From Brassica napus (lineage: Eukaryota; Streptophyta; Magnoliopsida; Brassicales; Brassicaceae): 64,000 nucleotides of DNA. Under the pieces are notes generated by a model that was given only the letters and a program-made list of their open reading frames with translations, was not told the DNA's origin and did no database searches. Positions 11,505 to 22,639 of this stretch are shown in pieces (the stretch's first letter is position 1; each line of letters starts with the position of its first letter). The stretch is taken from assembly GCF_020379485.1 (NCBI RefSeq), contig NC_063448.1:51345218-51409217 (forward strand), written 5' to 3'. Made by a program: the position numbers and the translations under genes.

Positions 11505-12540
11505 AATTGTCGTCTGAAACATTTTTCAAGTTGGTTCTCATCGGCTATGTATTTCTAGTGTGTGATCGAATGTTTAGGTACTTTTTTACTCGGTTGAAAT
11601 CATGTATGATATTATGTAACAGTTAGCAGACAAAAAAACAAAAATTATGTGTTATATTATGATATAAGGTTATGTGTGAAAATGTTTAGCTTGTTAACCC
11701 CTATACCCTTAAGTGCATAATTTTACATTAAACCATAAGCTTTAAAAATTAAATCCACAGACGGGAAGACCAAAAATTAAAATCCTATACCCTAAAGTGA
11801 AATCCCTAAACCCTAAAGTACAAACCTATACCCTATACCCTAATTGTACTTGATTTCACAATTTTGTTCATTCTTAAAAGGATATTGTAATCTTAATTTC
11901 ACAAAACTGATTAGTTATAAATTTTATAAACACTCATTTGTTCAAACCCTATACCCTAAAGCCTTTGTACATACAAATAAGTAGTAGTGTTTATGAACAT
12001 ATGAGCTAGATTGATCAATCTTATAAAAGCTCACATAAAAAATTTATATTCATACAATTTTTTTTTTGTAAAATTGGAAAACTGAATATTTGATTTTTAA
12101 GATTTAATTTAATTTTTTTTGCTTCAAAATCATATTTATATATTAATTTCCAGATTTCAAACGAAATTAATACCTTGAGCCAATAAGGAGTAACCTCCAA
12201 GATTGCAGACGTGGCAAACCATATGCCGATGGATGTGTCTTCCCAACTTCAATCTTAGCCATTCTTTTTATTTTTTGAGCCAATGAGGAGCAACTACTAA
12301 GATTGCACTCGGATTAATCATAGACCGTCCGATTTCTCTCCAAATCTTTGATCACAACCGTTCATTTTTTTCTGTCTCTGTTTGCACTCGGAAAATTTCA
12401 GAACACAACATCTCTCTTTCTGTCGAAACTCCTTTCTGTCTCGCGATCTAAAATCGAAAAAAACCCTAAAGAAAGCACATGTATCTCTCGAGCTAAAATC
12501 AAACCAGCTGTTCCTGTATTCGCCGATTGAAAGTAAGCAA
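11505..12540. other. CACTA inter-gene spacer with degenerate telomere-like repeats
   Basis: From 11690 to 11960 there are many CCCTATACCCTAAA / AAACCCTAAAG-type strings, a degenerate plant telomere motif. At 12176-12206 and 12279-12309 a 'gagccaat(a/g)aggag..aactac' stretch is repeated. The part after about 12340 is the probable 5' leader of the transposase gene. No gene was seen. Confidence 0.6.
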
Positions 12541-15500
12541 ATGGATAAGTCGTGGATTTGGCTTCCAAGGTATAACCTAAAATCCCTCGATCTCATTTCT
12601 ACTCGCCGATTGAAATAAAGCTAACTTCTTTTGTCTGATTCTTGTAGGAATAGCCACGAGTATTCAGAAGGAGCAACTAATTTTGTGAATTCGTCCGCAA
12701 AAAGATTGGGAAGTCTGTCTGAAATGCTATGCCCTTGTAGAGACTGCCGCAATCTGAGCCATCAGTCACTGGATAAAATTGTGGAGCATTTGGTGATTAG
12801 GGGTATGGATAAGAAGTATAAGAGTTCTCGTTGGAGTATTCATGGAGAAAAAAGAGATTCTGCAGAAGACAGTGTTCTTCAATATGAAACAGAGGCGTTT
12901 GATTTGTTTAAGACAATATTCTCCATGGACGAAGGTGGTCCAAACCCGACAACTGACAACGAAGACGATGAAGCACCAGAGGAAATTGAGTTTAAGAAAA
13001 AGCTCAGAGACGCTCAAACGCCATTATACTCGGATTGTCTCAAGCACACAAAGGTTTCAGCTATCATGGGACTTTACAGATTCAAGGTTAAAAGTGGTGT
13101 GTCGGAGAACTACTTTGATCAGCTGTTGGTTTTACTTGAGGATTTGCTACCTGAAGACAATGTTCTTCCCAAGAGTTTAGCTGCAATCAAAAAATTTCTG
13201 AAGATCTTTGGGTTCGGCTACGACAGTATTCATGCTTGCAAGAATGATTGCATATTGTATAGGAAGGAGTATGAGAACCTAGAAAGCTGTCCAAGATGCA
13301 AAGTTTCAAGATGGGAAATGGATAAGCACAGTAATGAGTTAAAGGTGGGGATTCCGGCAAAGGTCCTTAGATATTTTCCAATCAAGGACAGGTTTAGGAG
13401 GATGTTTAGATCACAAAGGATGGCTGAAGATCTGCGTTGGCACTATACCAATGCCACTGAAGATGGTACAATGCGGCACCCTGTTGATTCTATCTCTTGG
13501 GCACAAGTGAATGCTAAATGGCCAGACTTTGCTGCTGATCCACGGAATCTTCGACTTGGGATTTCTACAGATGGGATGAACCCTTTCTCCATGCAAAGCA
13601 CCAATCACAGCACATGGCCAGTGTTGTTAGTGAACTATAACACGCCTCCAACCATGTGTATGAAGGCTGAGAATATAATGCTGACTTTGTTGATCCCTGG
13701 TCCTACTGCTCCTGGTAACAACATTGATGTTTACCTAGCACCACTGATAGACGATCTAAAGGATTTGTGGGCTGAGGGTATTGAAGTGTATGACTCATTT
13801 GCGAAGGAGAACTTTAATCTCAGAGCCTTGCTGCTTTGGAGTATCAGTGACTATCCAGCCTTAGGAACACTGTCTGGATGTAAAGTAAAGGGGAAACAAG
13901 CCTGCAATGTATGTGGAAAGGATACACCTGCAAGGTGGCTTAAGTTTAGCCGCAAGTTTGTCTACATGAGTAACAGAAGGAGACTACCGCCTGGCCATCG
14001 TTACAGATATAAAAAAGCTTGGTTTGACAACACTGTGGAGGAAGGGAATGCTAATAGGATACAAACAGGCGCTGAGATATATGAGACACTACAAGCTTTT
14101 ACGAATGATTTTGGTAGACCTCTAGAGAAGGAAAAAAAAAGGAAAAGACTAGAGTTGGAAGATGATGAGAGGTTACAAGAAGAAGAGTGTGAAGAATCAA
14201 ATGAACTATGGCGGTGGAAGAAGAGATCAATATTCTTTGATCTACCTTACTGGAAGGTAAACTATAGTAACTGACCTATATTATCTGATTACTGGAAGAA
14301 GAGATCAATATGTCTAACAGTTTCTTGTTTAATGTGTTAGGAGTTGCCTGTTCGTCACAATATTGATGTTATGCACGTAGAAAAGAATGTGTCCGATGCT
14401 ATATTGTCTCTGTTGATGCAAAGTGCGAAGTCAAAAGATGGGTTGAAAGCAAGAAAAGACTTAGAAGATATTGGAATCAGAAAGCACTTGCACACAGAGG
14501 TGAGGGGAAAGAAAACATACTTACCTCCTGCTGCCTACTGGTTATCGAAGAGAGAGAAGACCATTTTCTGCCAAAGGTTAGCTAAGTTTAGAGGCCCTGA
14601 TGGTTATTGTGGTAATATTGCGAATAGTGTTTCAGTTAACCCTCCAAATATTGGTAGTTTAAAGTCGCATGATCATCATGTCTTAGTACAGAACTTGTTA
14701 CCAGCTGCATTAAGAGGGTTGTTACATAGGGGTCCTAGGATAGCCATAAATAGATTATGCAGTTACTTCAACAGGTTGTGTCAGCGCATCATTGACCCAG
14801 AGAAACTTATATCCATGGAGACAGAGTTTGTGGAGACAATGTGTCAGCTGGAGCGCTTCTTCCCTCCAGCCCTTTTTGATATCATGTTTCACCTTCCACT
14901 ACATTTATCAAGAGAGGCACGGTTGGGAGGACCAGTTCACTTCCGATGGATGTATCCCTTCGAAAGGTTTGATCAACATCTCTCTTCAATATATCCACTT
15001 CCCACAATGATGTTTGACTAATATTCATATTTCCTGAGTTATAGGTACATGAAAACACTAAAGGCTTTTGTTAAGAATTATGCAAGGCCAGAAGCATGTA
15101 TGGCTGAGGCGTATTTAGCTGGAGAATGTGTTGCATTTTGTTTAGAGTTCCTTAAAGAATCAGTACCAGTTCAAGAAGCAGTTAATCGTAATGAAGATGT
15201 TGAGGCTGATAGAATGGTGGTTGAAGGCCGACCTCTGCAGAAGGGTATAGAGGTTACCCTGTCAGATAAAGATAGAGACATTGCACATCGATATGTGCTA
15301 ATGAACATGGCATCTTTGGATCCCTTTCTTGAGTAAGTAATTCTCTATGTTTCTTCTACTTGTTTTACTCATAATTTCATTTTCATATACTGTTGTTTAA
15401 TTTAAAATCAGGATGCATTTGGAAGAGTTGCAAGCTAAGGATGCTCGATTGGCTAAAAATGAAACTTTGTTATGGAAAAACCATACTGAACACTTTACAG

Positions 15501-16335
15501 AATGGCTTAAAAATAAGGTTACAAACTCCAAATTCTTTTCTTGATTATTATTGTAAATACTGGTTAGCTTGTTTGGTGATGACTGGTTAGCTTGTTTGGT
15601 GATGACTAGTTAGCTTGTATCATGATGCCTGGTTTGTATCTTGAAGAACATGTCCATATTTTAGCGAATTGATGTCTGAGTAGCTTATAGCTTGATGAAA
15701 CTGTCTGGATTTTTAGTATTTTTATGACTGGTTAGCTTGTAGATTGATGATTGGTTTCGTGGTACATATTATCATGTTTTGATTATAATTTAAGTACCTC
15801 GGCTTGATGATAATCCTCTGATTTCCTGCGGCAGATTCATTTAGACTCAAAAGATAGTCATTCTAAGGAGATAAGGTGGTTGGCATTTGGACCAAGAAAT
15901 GTTGCTTTAGCACATAAAGGATTCATCATCAATGGCCAACAGTTTCATACTGATGCGGTCAAGCTGAAGACACAAAACAGTGGAGTAACTTATGAAGCCT
16001 TTAGCATGTGTAGATCAAGTGCAAGAGATATGAGACAGGTCGCGGATATGATTACATACTATGGAGTGATAAAGTAGATTTTGGTCATCGACTATCACAT
16101 GTTCAAAGTGCCACTCTTTAGATGCAACTGGGCAAACACATCGAATGGTGTGAAGGAAGAAGATGGCTTCACTCTTGTTAACCTTCATATGAACCAAGCA
16201 GCCTATTTGAAAGATCCATTCATTCTACCTTCTCAAGCGAAACAGGTTTTCTACTCTAGGGAGGATGATGCTTCAAATTGGTATGTTGTTATGAGAGCAC
16301 CACCTAGAGGTTATCATGAGTTGGAAACAGAATAG
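12541..16335 (+). CDS. CACTA transposase (TNPD / Tnp2, Transposase_21 family), one in-frame stop
   Basis: Catalytic transposase of the En/Spm element. Exons: 12541-12569, 12648-14256, 14341-14966, 15045-15332, 15412-15517 and 15835-16335. The protein starts MDKSWIWLPRNSHEY, the Transpos_assoc domain, with a CPCRDCRN cysteine motif and HLVIRGMDKKY. The tnp2 core includes FGFGYDSIHACKNDCILYR, LRLGISTDGMNPFS, PGPTAPGNNIDVYLAPLIDD and GCKVKGKQACNVCGK. A DUF4218-like part follows (LPVRHNIDVMHVEKNV, SHDHHVLVQNLLPAALRGLL, GPVHFRWMYPFERYMKTLK). The C-terminus is DUF4216-like (FKVPLFRCNWAN, GFTLVNLHMN, FILPSQAKQVFY). TAG at 16075-16077 interrupts the last domain between YYGVIK and ILVIDYHMFK; it removes about 86 residues. 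The rest is open, with consistent splice phases. Confidence 0.9.
15540..15800. repeat. ~20-bp tandem repeats in the last transposase intron
   Basis: Repeats of a unit like ACTGGTTAGCTTGTTTGGTG, degenerating rightward, with six or more recognisable TTAGCTTGT-type cores between 15563 and 15740. They lie wholly inside the intron 15518-15834. Confidence 0.7.
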
Positions 16336-16916
16336 GGGTTTAGGTGGTGCTCATTTACCTGTCCAAGAAGTTGATGATATGGGTGATGATATGGATGATG
16401 ATAGTGTATATGTTAGGAATGATTGTGAAGGTTTATTAGTGGTAGATTGATGATATGTTGTATGCTTGTGTGATGGTTTGTATGAATGTGATAATGTTGT
16501 GTTATGGGATTTGAATAATTATATTGATTTTTGGAATTTTAATAATTTATATTGTTTTTATTTCATATTTTCGAATTAATTATTTAAAAATCAATTCAAT
16601 AATTATTATTAATTAATTTTGGGATAATTATAAAACTAATTAATAACACGAAACATTTGCTATCTTTGCTACTAGGAAAAATCAAATTATTTGGTTCTAA
16701 TAACATTTATTAAACGTTATTATAAATACTAACAATTGCGAACACAAAAGCGCTATTGTTATACACTTAGTAATAGCACAGAGGAAAATCGCTATTAAAA
16801 GGGTTGGACTTTTTATAACGGGTGATGTCAGAGCGTCCAAAGAACGCTATTAAACCAAAATGATAGCGCTTTTCGTCCGCTATTACTAACCACATTTCCT
16901 GTAGTGTATGCTATCT
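16336..16916. other. CACTA 3' region and right terminus
   Basis: About 400 bp of AT-rich untranslated DNA is followed by the subterminal repeat zone (CGCTATT / AGCGC motifs at 16740-16895) and the 16-bp TIR. No other gene is present. Confidence 0.7.
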
Positions 16917-17955
16917 TCTAAAGAGCATGGTGTAAGCCTATGCAGATCGTTGGTGATTCATCTCGCATGGGATCTCAAGAAAATTTGTGACAATAGTTTC
17001 TCTTCCCTCTCGTCCGATACAACAGATTCATCTCGCATGTGATCTCAAGAAACTTTGTACGCATCATCAACAAGGTGACACCAACTCTTATGAAAAGTAA
17101 TCAAAATGATGCCTTTCTTATTCTCCACCATTTTTTTTCCTATGTTTCTTTTGCCTACGTTGATGTTTAATTTTTGATCCCTGAAGTTAATCACGACAGC
17201 ATCTTACCGAACATGGCGCTTGTCGCATACTTAAGTCTTATGTTGCTATATCATAATATCGTGTCAAAACTAAAACTCTCAAATCAAGAGTGTAAATCAA
17301 AAGTGACTAACACATCAGTCAGAAATCAAAACTATTTGTAATACAGCTCATAGGAATTATTCCTTGATCAGTTGGATCAACAAGCGTCCTAAAGTTAGCT
17401 TTTTTTTTTTCAATATTCATCTTTTTTATTAAATATTGAAAGTCAGTTACAAACTCATTGTCCTGTAGTTTTTTTTGAGAAATCCATTGTCCTGTAGTTT
17501 CAACAAGCTATTACGAAAGTAAGGAATATAATGAACCAGAAACGCTGACAAAAAAAAAAAAATGAACCAGAAACAATCGGATCATTCACTTTGATTTATT
17601 TTAGAGGTAGAAAATAGTTCTTAATTATAATTGTTTCCCCCTTTGGTTCCTACGTTTTAGGTTTCCTCGTCCACAACCCGTGGATTGCAAGTGCATCTCC
17701 CTAGCTAGCTTTTAGTGGTCTTTCTCAAATGATTTTCTTTCCATAATGTGTCATAACATCCATCGAATTTGTTTCCTTGTCAACATCTGCTAGATCTTCT
17801 TCTTTCTTCTTCTTTCAGAGAGATTAATGAGGCAAACTTGTTTACTACTAGCCTGTTGGACCATAGGTTTTGCGTGAGCTATCAAAGTATATATATGTAC
17901 ATGACAGCGTTGGGGCAGACACCATAATCAGAGTTTTAATAGATTTATTGATATA
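16917..17955 (-). repeat. Duplicated LINE-like segment, copy A part 2
   Basis: It matches 23568-24120 in order. Shared strings are 'tctcgcatgggatctcaaga' (16962 / 23640), 'gattgcaagtg' (17683 / 23951) and 'gagattaatgaggcaaac' (17819 / 24091). On the minus strand 17640-17850 is the decayed equivalent of the C-terminal coding part seen at 23867-24100. From about 17850 the match breaks off and resumes near 20378, because another insertion and the Helitron lie between. Confidence 0.6.
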
Positions 17956-17959
17956 TATA

Positions 17960-20198
17960 TCCCCTATATATTAATTGAGAAGCATTTGAAAAATTAGAAC
18001 CTTAATTTTGTATTAATTAAAAAAAACTCCAAATTCTAGGTGGCACTCTAAATGCCTTTTAAATTCTATTTCAAAGAATTCTAGAGCATCTAATATAAAA
18101 TATAGTTTAATCTAATGGTGTCACATTATTCCATAATTATATAACACTAGAGAACATTATATTAACCTAAAATATAAGAAGTGTGTATTCTTTCCTTAAA
18201 TAAAAGCTACGGAATTACCTAATATGATTTACATATATATGTCAATTAATGATTATGAATAATAAAGATTTGATAACAATTTTTGCATCCTTCTTCATTT
18301 TTGTTTAAATTCATATTGTTAAAAAAAAATTAAACAATCACATTAACCATATAATAAAAATAATAATTTTTTTCTTATATGTTATATTTTGAATTTTTTA
18401 AAATGACTTTAAATTACAAAAATGAGGAAACCTTATATGTTATATATTTTTTTTAAACAATTTTAAAATACAAAAATGAGGACACTTTATATGTTATATT
18501 TTTCTTATATGTTAGAATTTTCTTATATGTTATATTTTGAATTTTTTTAAAACGACTTTAAATTACAAAAATGTAAGTTTTCCTTAAGTATACGACTAAA
18601 AACATTAAAAATGACATGTATCAATTCGATGGTTGATTTGAAAGCTTTCAAAACCATATGGAAGATAAAAGTCAAAATAATTTAACTGTGGAAACAATAT
18701 TGTTCACTTTTTTCAAGAATGTGTTCGATGGAAAAAATAAGGTTTTTATGTCATAATTTGTTTATGTCCACTAGAGAACATTATATTAACCTAAAATATA
18801 AGAAGTGTGTATTTTTTCCTTAAATAAATGCTACAGAATTACCTAATATGATTTACATATATATGACAATTAATGATTATGAATAATAAAGATTTGATAA
18901 CAATTTTTGCATTCTTCTTCATTTTTGTTTAATTTTATATTATTAAAAAATAAACAATCACATTAACCATATAATAAAAAAATTAGATTTTTTCTTATAT
19001 GTTATATTTTGAATTTTTTAAAATGACTTTAAATTACAAAAATGAGAAAACTTTATATGTTATATTTTTTTTAAACGATTTTAAAATACAAAAATGAGGA
19101 CACCTTATATGTTATATTTTATTATATGTTAGAGTTTTTCTTATATGATATATTTTGAATTTTTTAAAACGACTTTAAATTACAAAAATGTAAGTTTTCC
19201 TTAAGTATACGACTAAAAACATTAAAATGACATGTATCAGTTTGATGGTTGATTTGAAAGCTTTCAAAACCATATGTAAGATAAAGGTCAAAATAATTCA
19301 ACTGTGAAAACGATACTGTTCACTTTTTCAAGAATGTGTTCGAGGGAAAAAATAAGGCTCTTATGTCATAATTTGTTTAATGTCCACTAGAGAACATTAT
19401 ATTAACCTAAAATATAAGAAGTGTGTATTCTATCCCTAAATAAAAACTACGAAATTACCTAATATGATTTACATATATATGACAATTAATGATTATAAAT
19501 AATAAAGATTTGATAACAATTTTTGTATCCTTCTTCATTTTGTTTAATTTTATATTATTAAAAAAATAAACAATCACATTAACCATATAATAAAAAAAAA
19601 ATATTTTTTCTTATATGTTATATTTTGAATTTTTTTAAATGACTTTAAATTAAACAAAAATGAAGAAACCTTATATGTTATATTTTTTTTTTAAAACGAC
19701 TTTAAAATACAAAAATGAGAACACCTTATATGTTATATTTTTCTTATATGTTAGATTTTTTCTTATATGTTATATTTTGAATTTTTTTAAACGACTTTAA
19801 ACTACAAAAATGTAAGTTTTCCTTAAGTATACGACTAAAAACATTAAAATGACATATATCAATTCGATGGTTGATTTGAAAGCTTTCAAAACCATATGGA
19901 AGATAGAAGTCAAAATAATTCAACTGTGAAAACAATACTGTTCACTTTTTTCAAGAATGTGTTCGATGGAAAAAATAAGGTTTTTATGTCATAATTTGTT
20001 TAATGTCCAATCCGATCAACCCATGATGTATTAATTATAGTTTTGTTCTATTATTTTTAATAAAAATTGATCTGATCCATCGGAAAGAAATTATATAATA
20101 ACAAAAAAATATTTTATATATATAAAGAAAATGATCAAATATATAAAAGAAACTATCGGTAATATATACAAATAAACCTTGCGCAGGTCATATCCTAG
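17960..20198 (+). mobile_element. Non-autonomous Helitron, 2,239 bp
   Basis: The 5' end is TCCCCTATATATTAATTGAG, the crucifer-type Helitron start (TC..). The 3' end is GCGCAGGTCATATCCTAG, with the short GC-rich palindromic stretch shortly before the terminal CTAG. Insertion is between A (17959) and T (20199), as required. No Rep/helicase or other ORF is present. The interior is AT-rich and mostly a triplicated 620-bp repeat. Confidence 0.85.
18145..20008. repeat. Three tandem copies of a ~620-bp unit inside the Helitron
   Basis: Units start at the string CACTAGAGAACATTATATTA at 18145, 18769 and 19385 (spacings 624 and 616). Each has the same order of sub-motifs: 'aatataagaagtgtgtatt', repeated 'ttatatgttatatttt' strings, 'aagtatacgactaaaaac', 'gaaagctttcaaaaccatatg'. 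Differences are scattered single bases and small indels, so duplication happened inside the element some time ago. Confidence 0.9.
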
Positions 20199-20218
20199 TA
20201 TATAATTACAGGAGACAT

Positions 20219-20527
20219 TTACATGTTCTCAAATACTGAAATAGTAGTTAAGGAAACCAGATCATTTACATCCGCATAATTAACTATGTGGACTTCATTT
20301 GATTTATTACATACATCAAGATTGGTGCTTGAAGGATTGCTAGGAAGTAGGAATTTTTTTGTCTCAGTAGCCGCGACCACAATGCTACCATTGGAGGGAT
20401 TTTCAGAGAGGTCAGTGGTAACTATAAGAGATTCACTGACAGATTGCAAGCAGTGTTTAAATTTGTGTTTAAGCTGACCACATCTTTCACATTTGGAAGG
20501 CAACAAAGCATATTTCATCATCTGCAA
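20219..20527 (-). pseudogene. LINE ORF1 (gag-like, CCHC zinc knuckle) fragment, copy A
   Basis: A 102-codon open frame contains KCERCGQLKHKFKHC, the zinc knuckle that closes the DUF4283-type nucleic-acid-binding ORF1 of plant L1-like elements. A serine/asparagine-rich linker follows. It is the same region as 24175-24300 on copy B, which has lost this open frame. The rest of ORF1 upstream is missing or unreadable, and the C-terminal part is displaced to 17640-17850 by the insertions between. Confidence 0.7.
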
Positions 20528-20741
20528 CGGTTCTTCTTAAAAAAAACCTTCACTCAATTCAATCTCAACCAAAGTCTTAGCTTCGCCAATTAGATGAAGT
20601 CTTATCTGGTTTTATGAGTTGACATATGAACCGATAGACCCAAAGCTATTTGACTTATTCTAGGAATAGAATATAAAATGTTTGAAATCTTCTTTAGAGT
20701 TACCCATATATACGAGAATGATTTTAGACTAAAAAATCGCT

Positions 20742-21381
20742 AAGGAAGTTTCTGGTGTCCCAAAGCCGGTCTCAATCGCAAGGAAAAGCCAGGGAAGCAA
20801 TCAAAGTGCCTTCCCTCCATCAAGATCGGGTCAGACAAGCACCAAGGAGCCATCCCAACAGCAGTTTCGTGTCATGTATGACCGACGCTGCCTGGAACAA
20901 AGACACCAGCATTGTACCTTCAGGTCTTCCTAGGCGATCACGACAAGCAGACATGACTCAGCAAGACGACGACTTCATAACTTGCAAGACCGATGCGGCC
21001 TGGGACAAGGCTGGTAGGAAAGCAGGTTTGGTATGGGTCTTCTTCTCAGGTGACAAACTCGAATCTCCAATTCACGGATCGACGGGTCAAAGCTTCATTG
21101 GATCACCTCTTATTGCTGAAGCGGTCGCGATGATATTGGCGCTTAGTATGGCGATTTCTCTTGAGTTCTCATCACTCAAAGTCTTCTCCGACAATTCAAC
21201 GCTCATCAGAGCTATCTCCGGCAACATTCAGTCTAAAGAAATCATCGAAATCGTTTCAGACAATAAGGACAAGAAGGTCCTTCAAGCTTTTTCTACTTTG
21301 TAATGGACTTCATGAGTTGGACCACAGTTTTTGGGCTCTACTCTATTTCGTTTTTAATGAATTTCAGTGGAAAAAAAAAAG
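20742..21381 (+). mobile_element. 5'-truncated LINE with RNase H (RVT_3) domain and poly(A) tail
   Basis: The open frame up to TAA 21301-21303 ends in an RVT_3/RNase H-like domain: ITCKTDAAWDKAGRKAGLVW (the first acidic residue in TDAAW), SPLIAEAVAMILALSMAI (the second, in AEA) and SLKVFSDNSTLIRAIS (the third, in SDN). A shorter MTDAAWNKD string at about residue 42 is a partial duplicate of the domain start. A tail of ten A (21371-21380) follows 70 bp after the stop, as in LINE 3' ends. The left boundary is inferred from loss of similarity to copy B. No convincing target duplication was found. Confidence 0.65.
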
Positions 21382-21870
21382 ATGCGACACACATCATCTG
21401 ACAGTTAGCAACATGCCATCCCCTTTAAAGAATTCAAGTTCTAGTAAATGTGTCCAGAATATGGAAAAGATAGTTTTGATTCCCAAGTTTCCTAATTGTT
21501 TTCTTGTAATTCTTTCCTCACAACTTGTTGAAGACCGCATAAATCAGAGCACCAAAAATGAGAGAACATCTATAAAGCTGACCTAATGCATATTGTTTTT
21601 GGTTCTCTAATCCTTGCAACAAAACATAGACATGTTTTGGGGGTTGTTACCTTAGGAATTATATTGTTAAATTACTAATGTCATCTTGCTAAATGTTATT
21701 AATTTTATTTTGCTTCTTAGGGTTCTCATTCATGAATTTAAAGAATTGTGTTTTCTATCAAAGATCTTTTTACTATCTCTCATAACGGTGGTATTATTTC
21801 CAGAACCTCATCTTCTTTATATTGATTTGTATTTTTGCAAGTAAGAAAATGACAAACGAAAAAGACTGCT
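21382..21870. repeat. Duplicated segment copy A, last part
   Basis: 'aattctttcctcacaacttg' near 21510 and 'agaccgcataaatcagagc' match 24450-24500 in copy B, as does 'atattgatttgtatttttgcaa' (21820 / 24751). The string order is conserved. No gene was seen. Confidence 0.6.
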
Positions 21871-22150
21871 GTCAACAATGGTTTTGACAGAAAATTCATT
21901 TTGATGTTTTAGTGGAAAACATGATTTTGCGATTTTAGTAGGAAAACATGATATAACCGTTTTGGCGGAAAACTCATTTTTTTTGTTGTGGCGAGAAAAC
22001 ACGATTTTACGGTTTTAGCGGAAAAATATGATTTTATGATTTTGATGAGAAACAAATTTTGTGATTTGAGCGAAAAATTTTGAGTGCAAAATGTAAATTT
22101 GCGATTTTATGAAAAAAATCAATTTTACTGTTTTGATAGGCAAATATAAT
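21870..22150. repeat. Degenerate ~27-30-bp minisatellite, related to 62290-63130
   Basis: About nine diverged units of the form '(c/g)gttttagcggaaaacatgattttg' can be followed, e.g. 'gttttggcggaaaactcatt' (21959) and 'gtggcgagaaaacacgattt' (21988). The core GGCGGAAAA..AATTT is that of the much more regular array at 62.3-63.1 kb. Confidence 0.7.
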
Positions 22151-22173
22151 TTAATTTGTGCTTATTAAAACAA

Positions 22174-22205
22174 CCAAAATAATATATATATATATATATA
22201 TATAT
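22174..22205. repeat. (TA)n microsatellite
   Basis: An uninterrupted run of TA dinucleotides, about 15 units, in AT-rich DNA. Confidence 0.9.
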
Positions 22206-22639
22206 TAGAAATTTAGGTTATATTTAGTTTAATATGGTTAGTTAAACTTAATTTAGATATTTAAAAAAAAAATATAAAACATGGTTTAGTAAAATCAGTT
22301 TAGAAATTGGTTTGCTTATCTTTTGTTTATATGTTTGATTTGAGTTTTTGTTGGTTATGATTTTTATTATTTTGGTTATGAATATCTCACTATCCATTTC
22401 GATTTGAAACATTTAACCCAATCAATTAATCCATTTTATCCGCTAATCCAAATCATACACAATTTTTCTATCAATTAAAATCAATGGTTTGAATCGGGTT
22501 GGATTGACTTATTAACTTTTATCCATTTTTGACACTCGTATTCATACTTTATTAACCCTCCCTGTTTCACCTAGCTCGTCTATCATATAAAAGTGTTAAT
22601 GACACTTAAAGAAATGTTTATGGAATTAATTTAGATTTT

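Larger units (their letters stand above)
7857..16916 (+). mobile_element. CACTA (En/Spm) DNA transposon, 9,060 bp, near-complete
   Basis: It begins and ends with a perfect 16-bp inverted repeat CACTACAGGAAATGTG (7857-7872; complement 16901-16916) and is flanked by a 3-bp duplication TAT (7854-7856, 16917-16919). Subterminal zones carry repeated TAATAGCG/AGCGCTATT motifs in both orientations. It encodes a TNPA/Transposase_24-like protein with DUF8039 repeats (8490-11504) and a TNPD/Tnp2 transposase (12541-16335), both on the plus strand. Paralogous DNA at 23561-23580 preserves the empty site. Each gene shows a single visible disabling change, so the element looks recently autonomous. Confidence 0.95.

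Noticed and set aside
17960..20198. Helitron as an autonomous or gene-carrying element
   Set aside because: No Rep or helicase motif and no captured exon was seen; the interior is the triplicated AT-rich repeat.
20742..21303. Host RNase H-like gene
   Set aside because: The poly(A) tail, truncated 5' end and position inside a broken LINE-like segment favour a LINE fragment.
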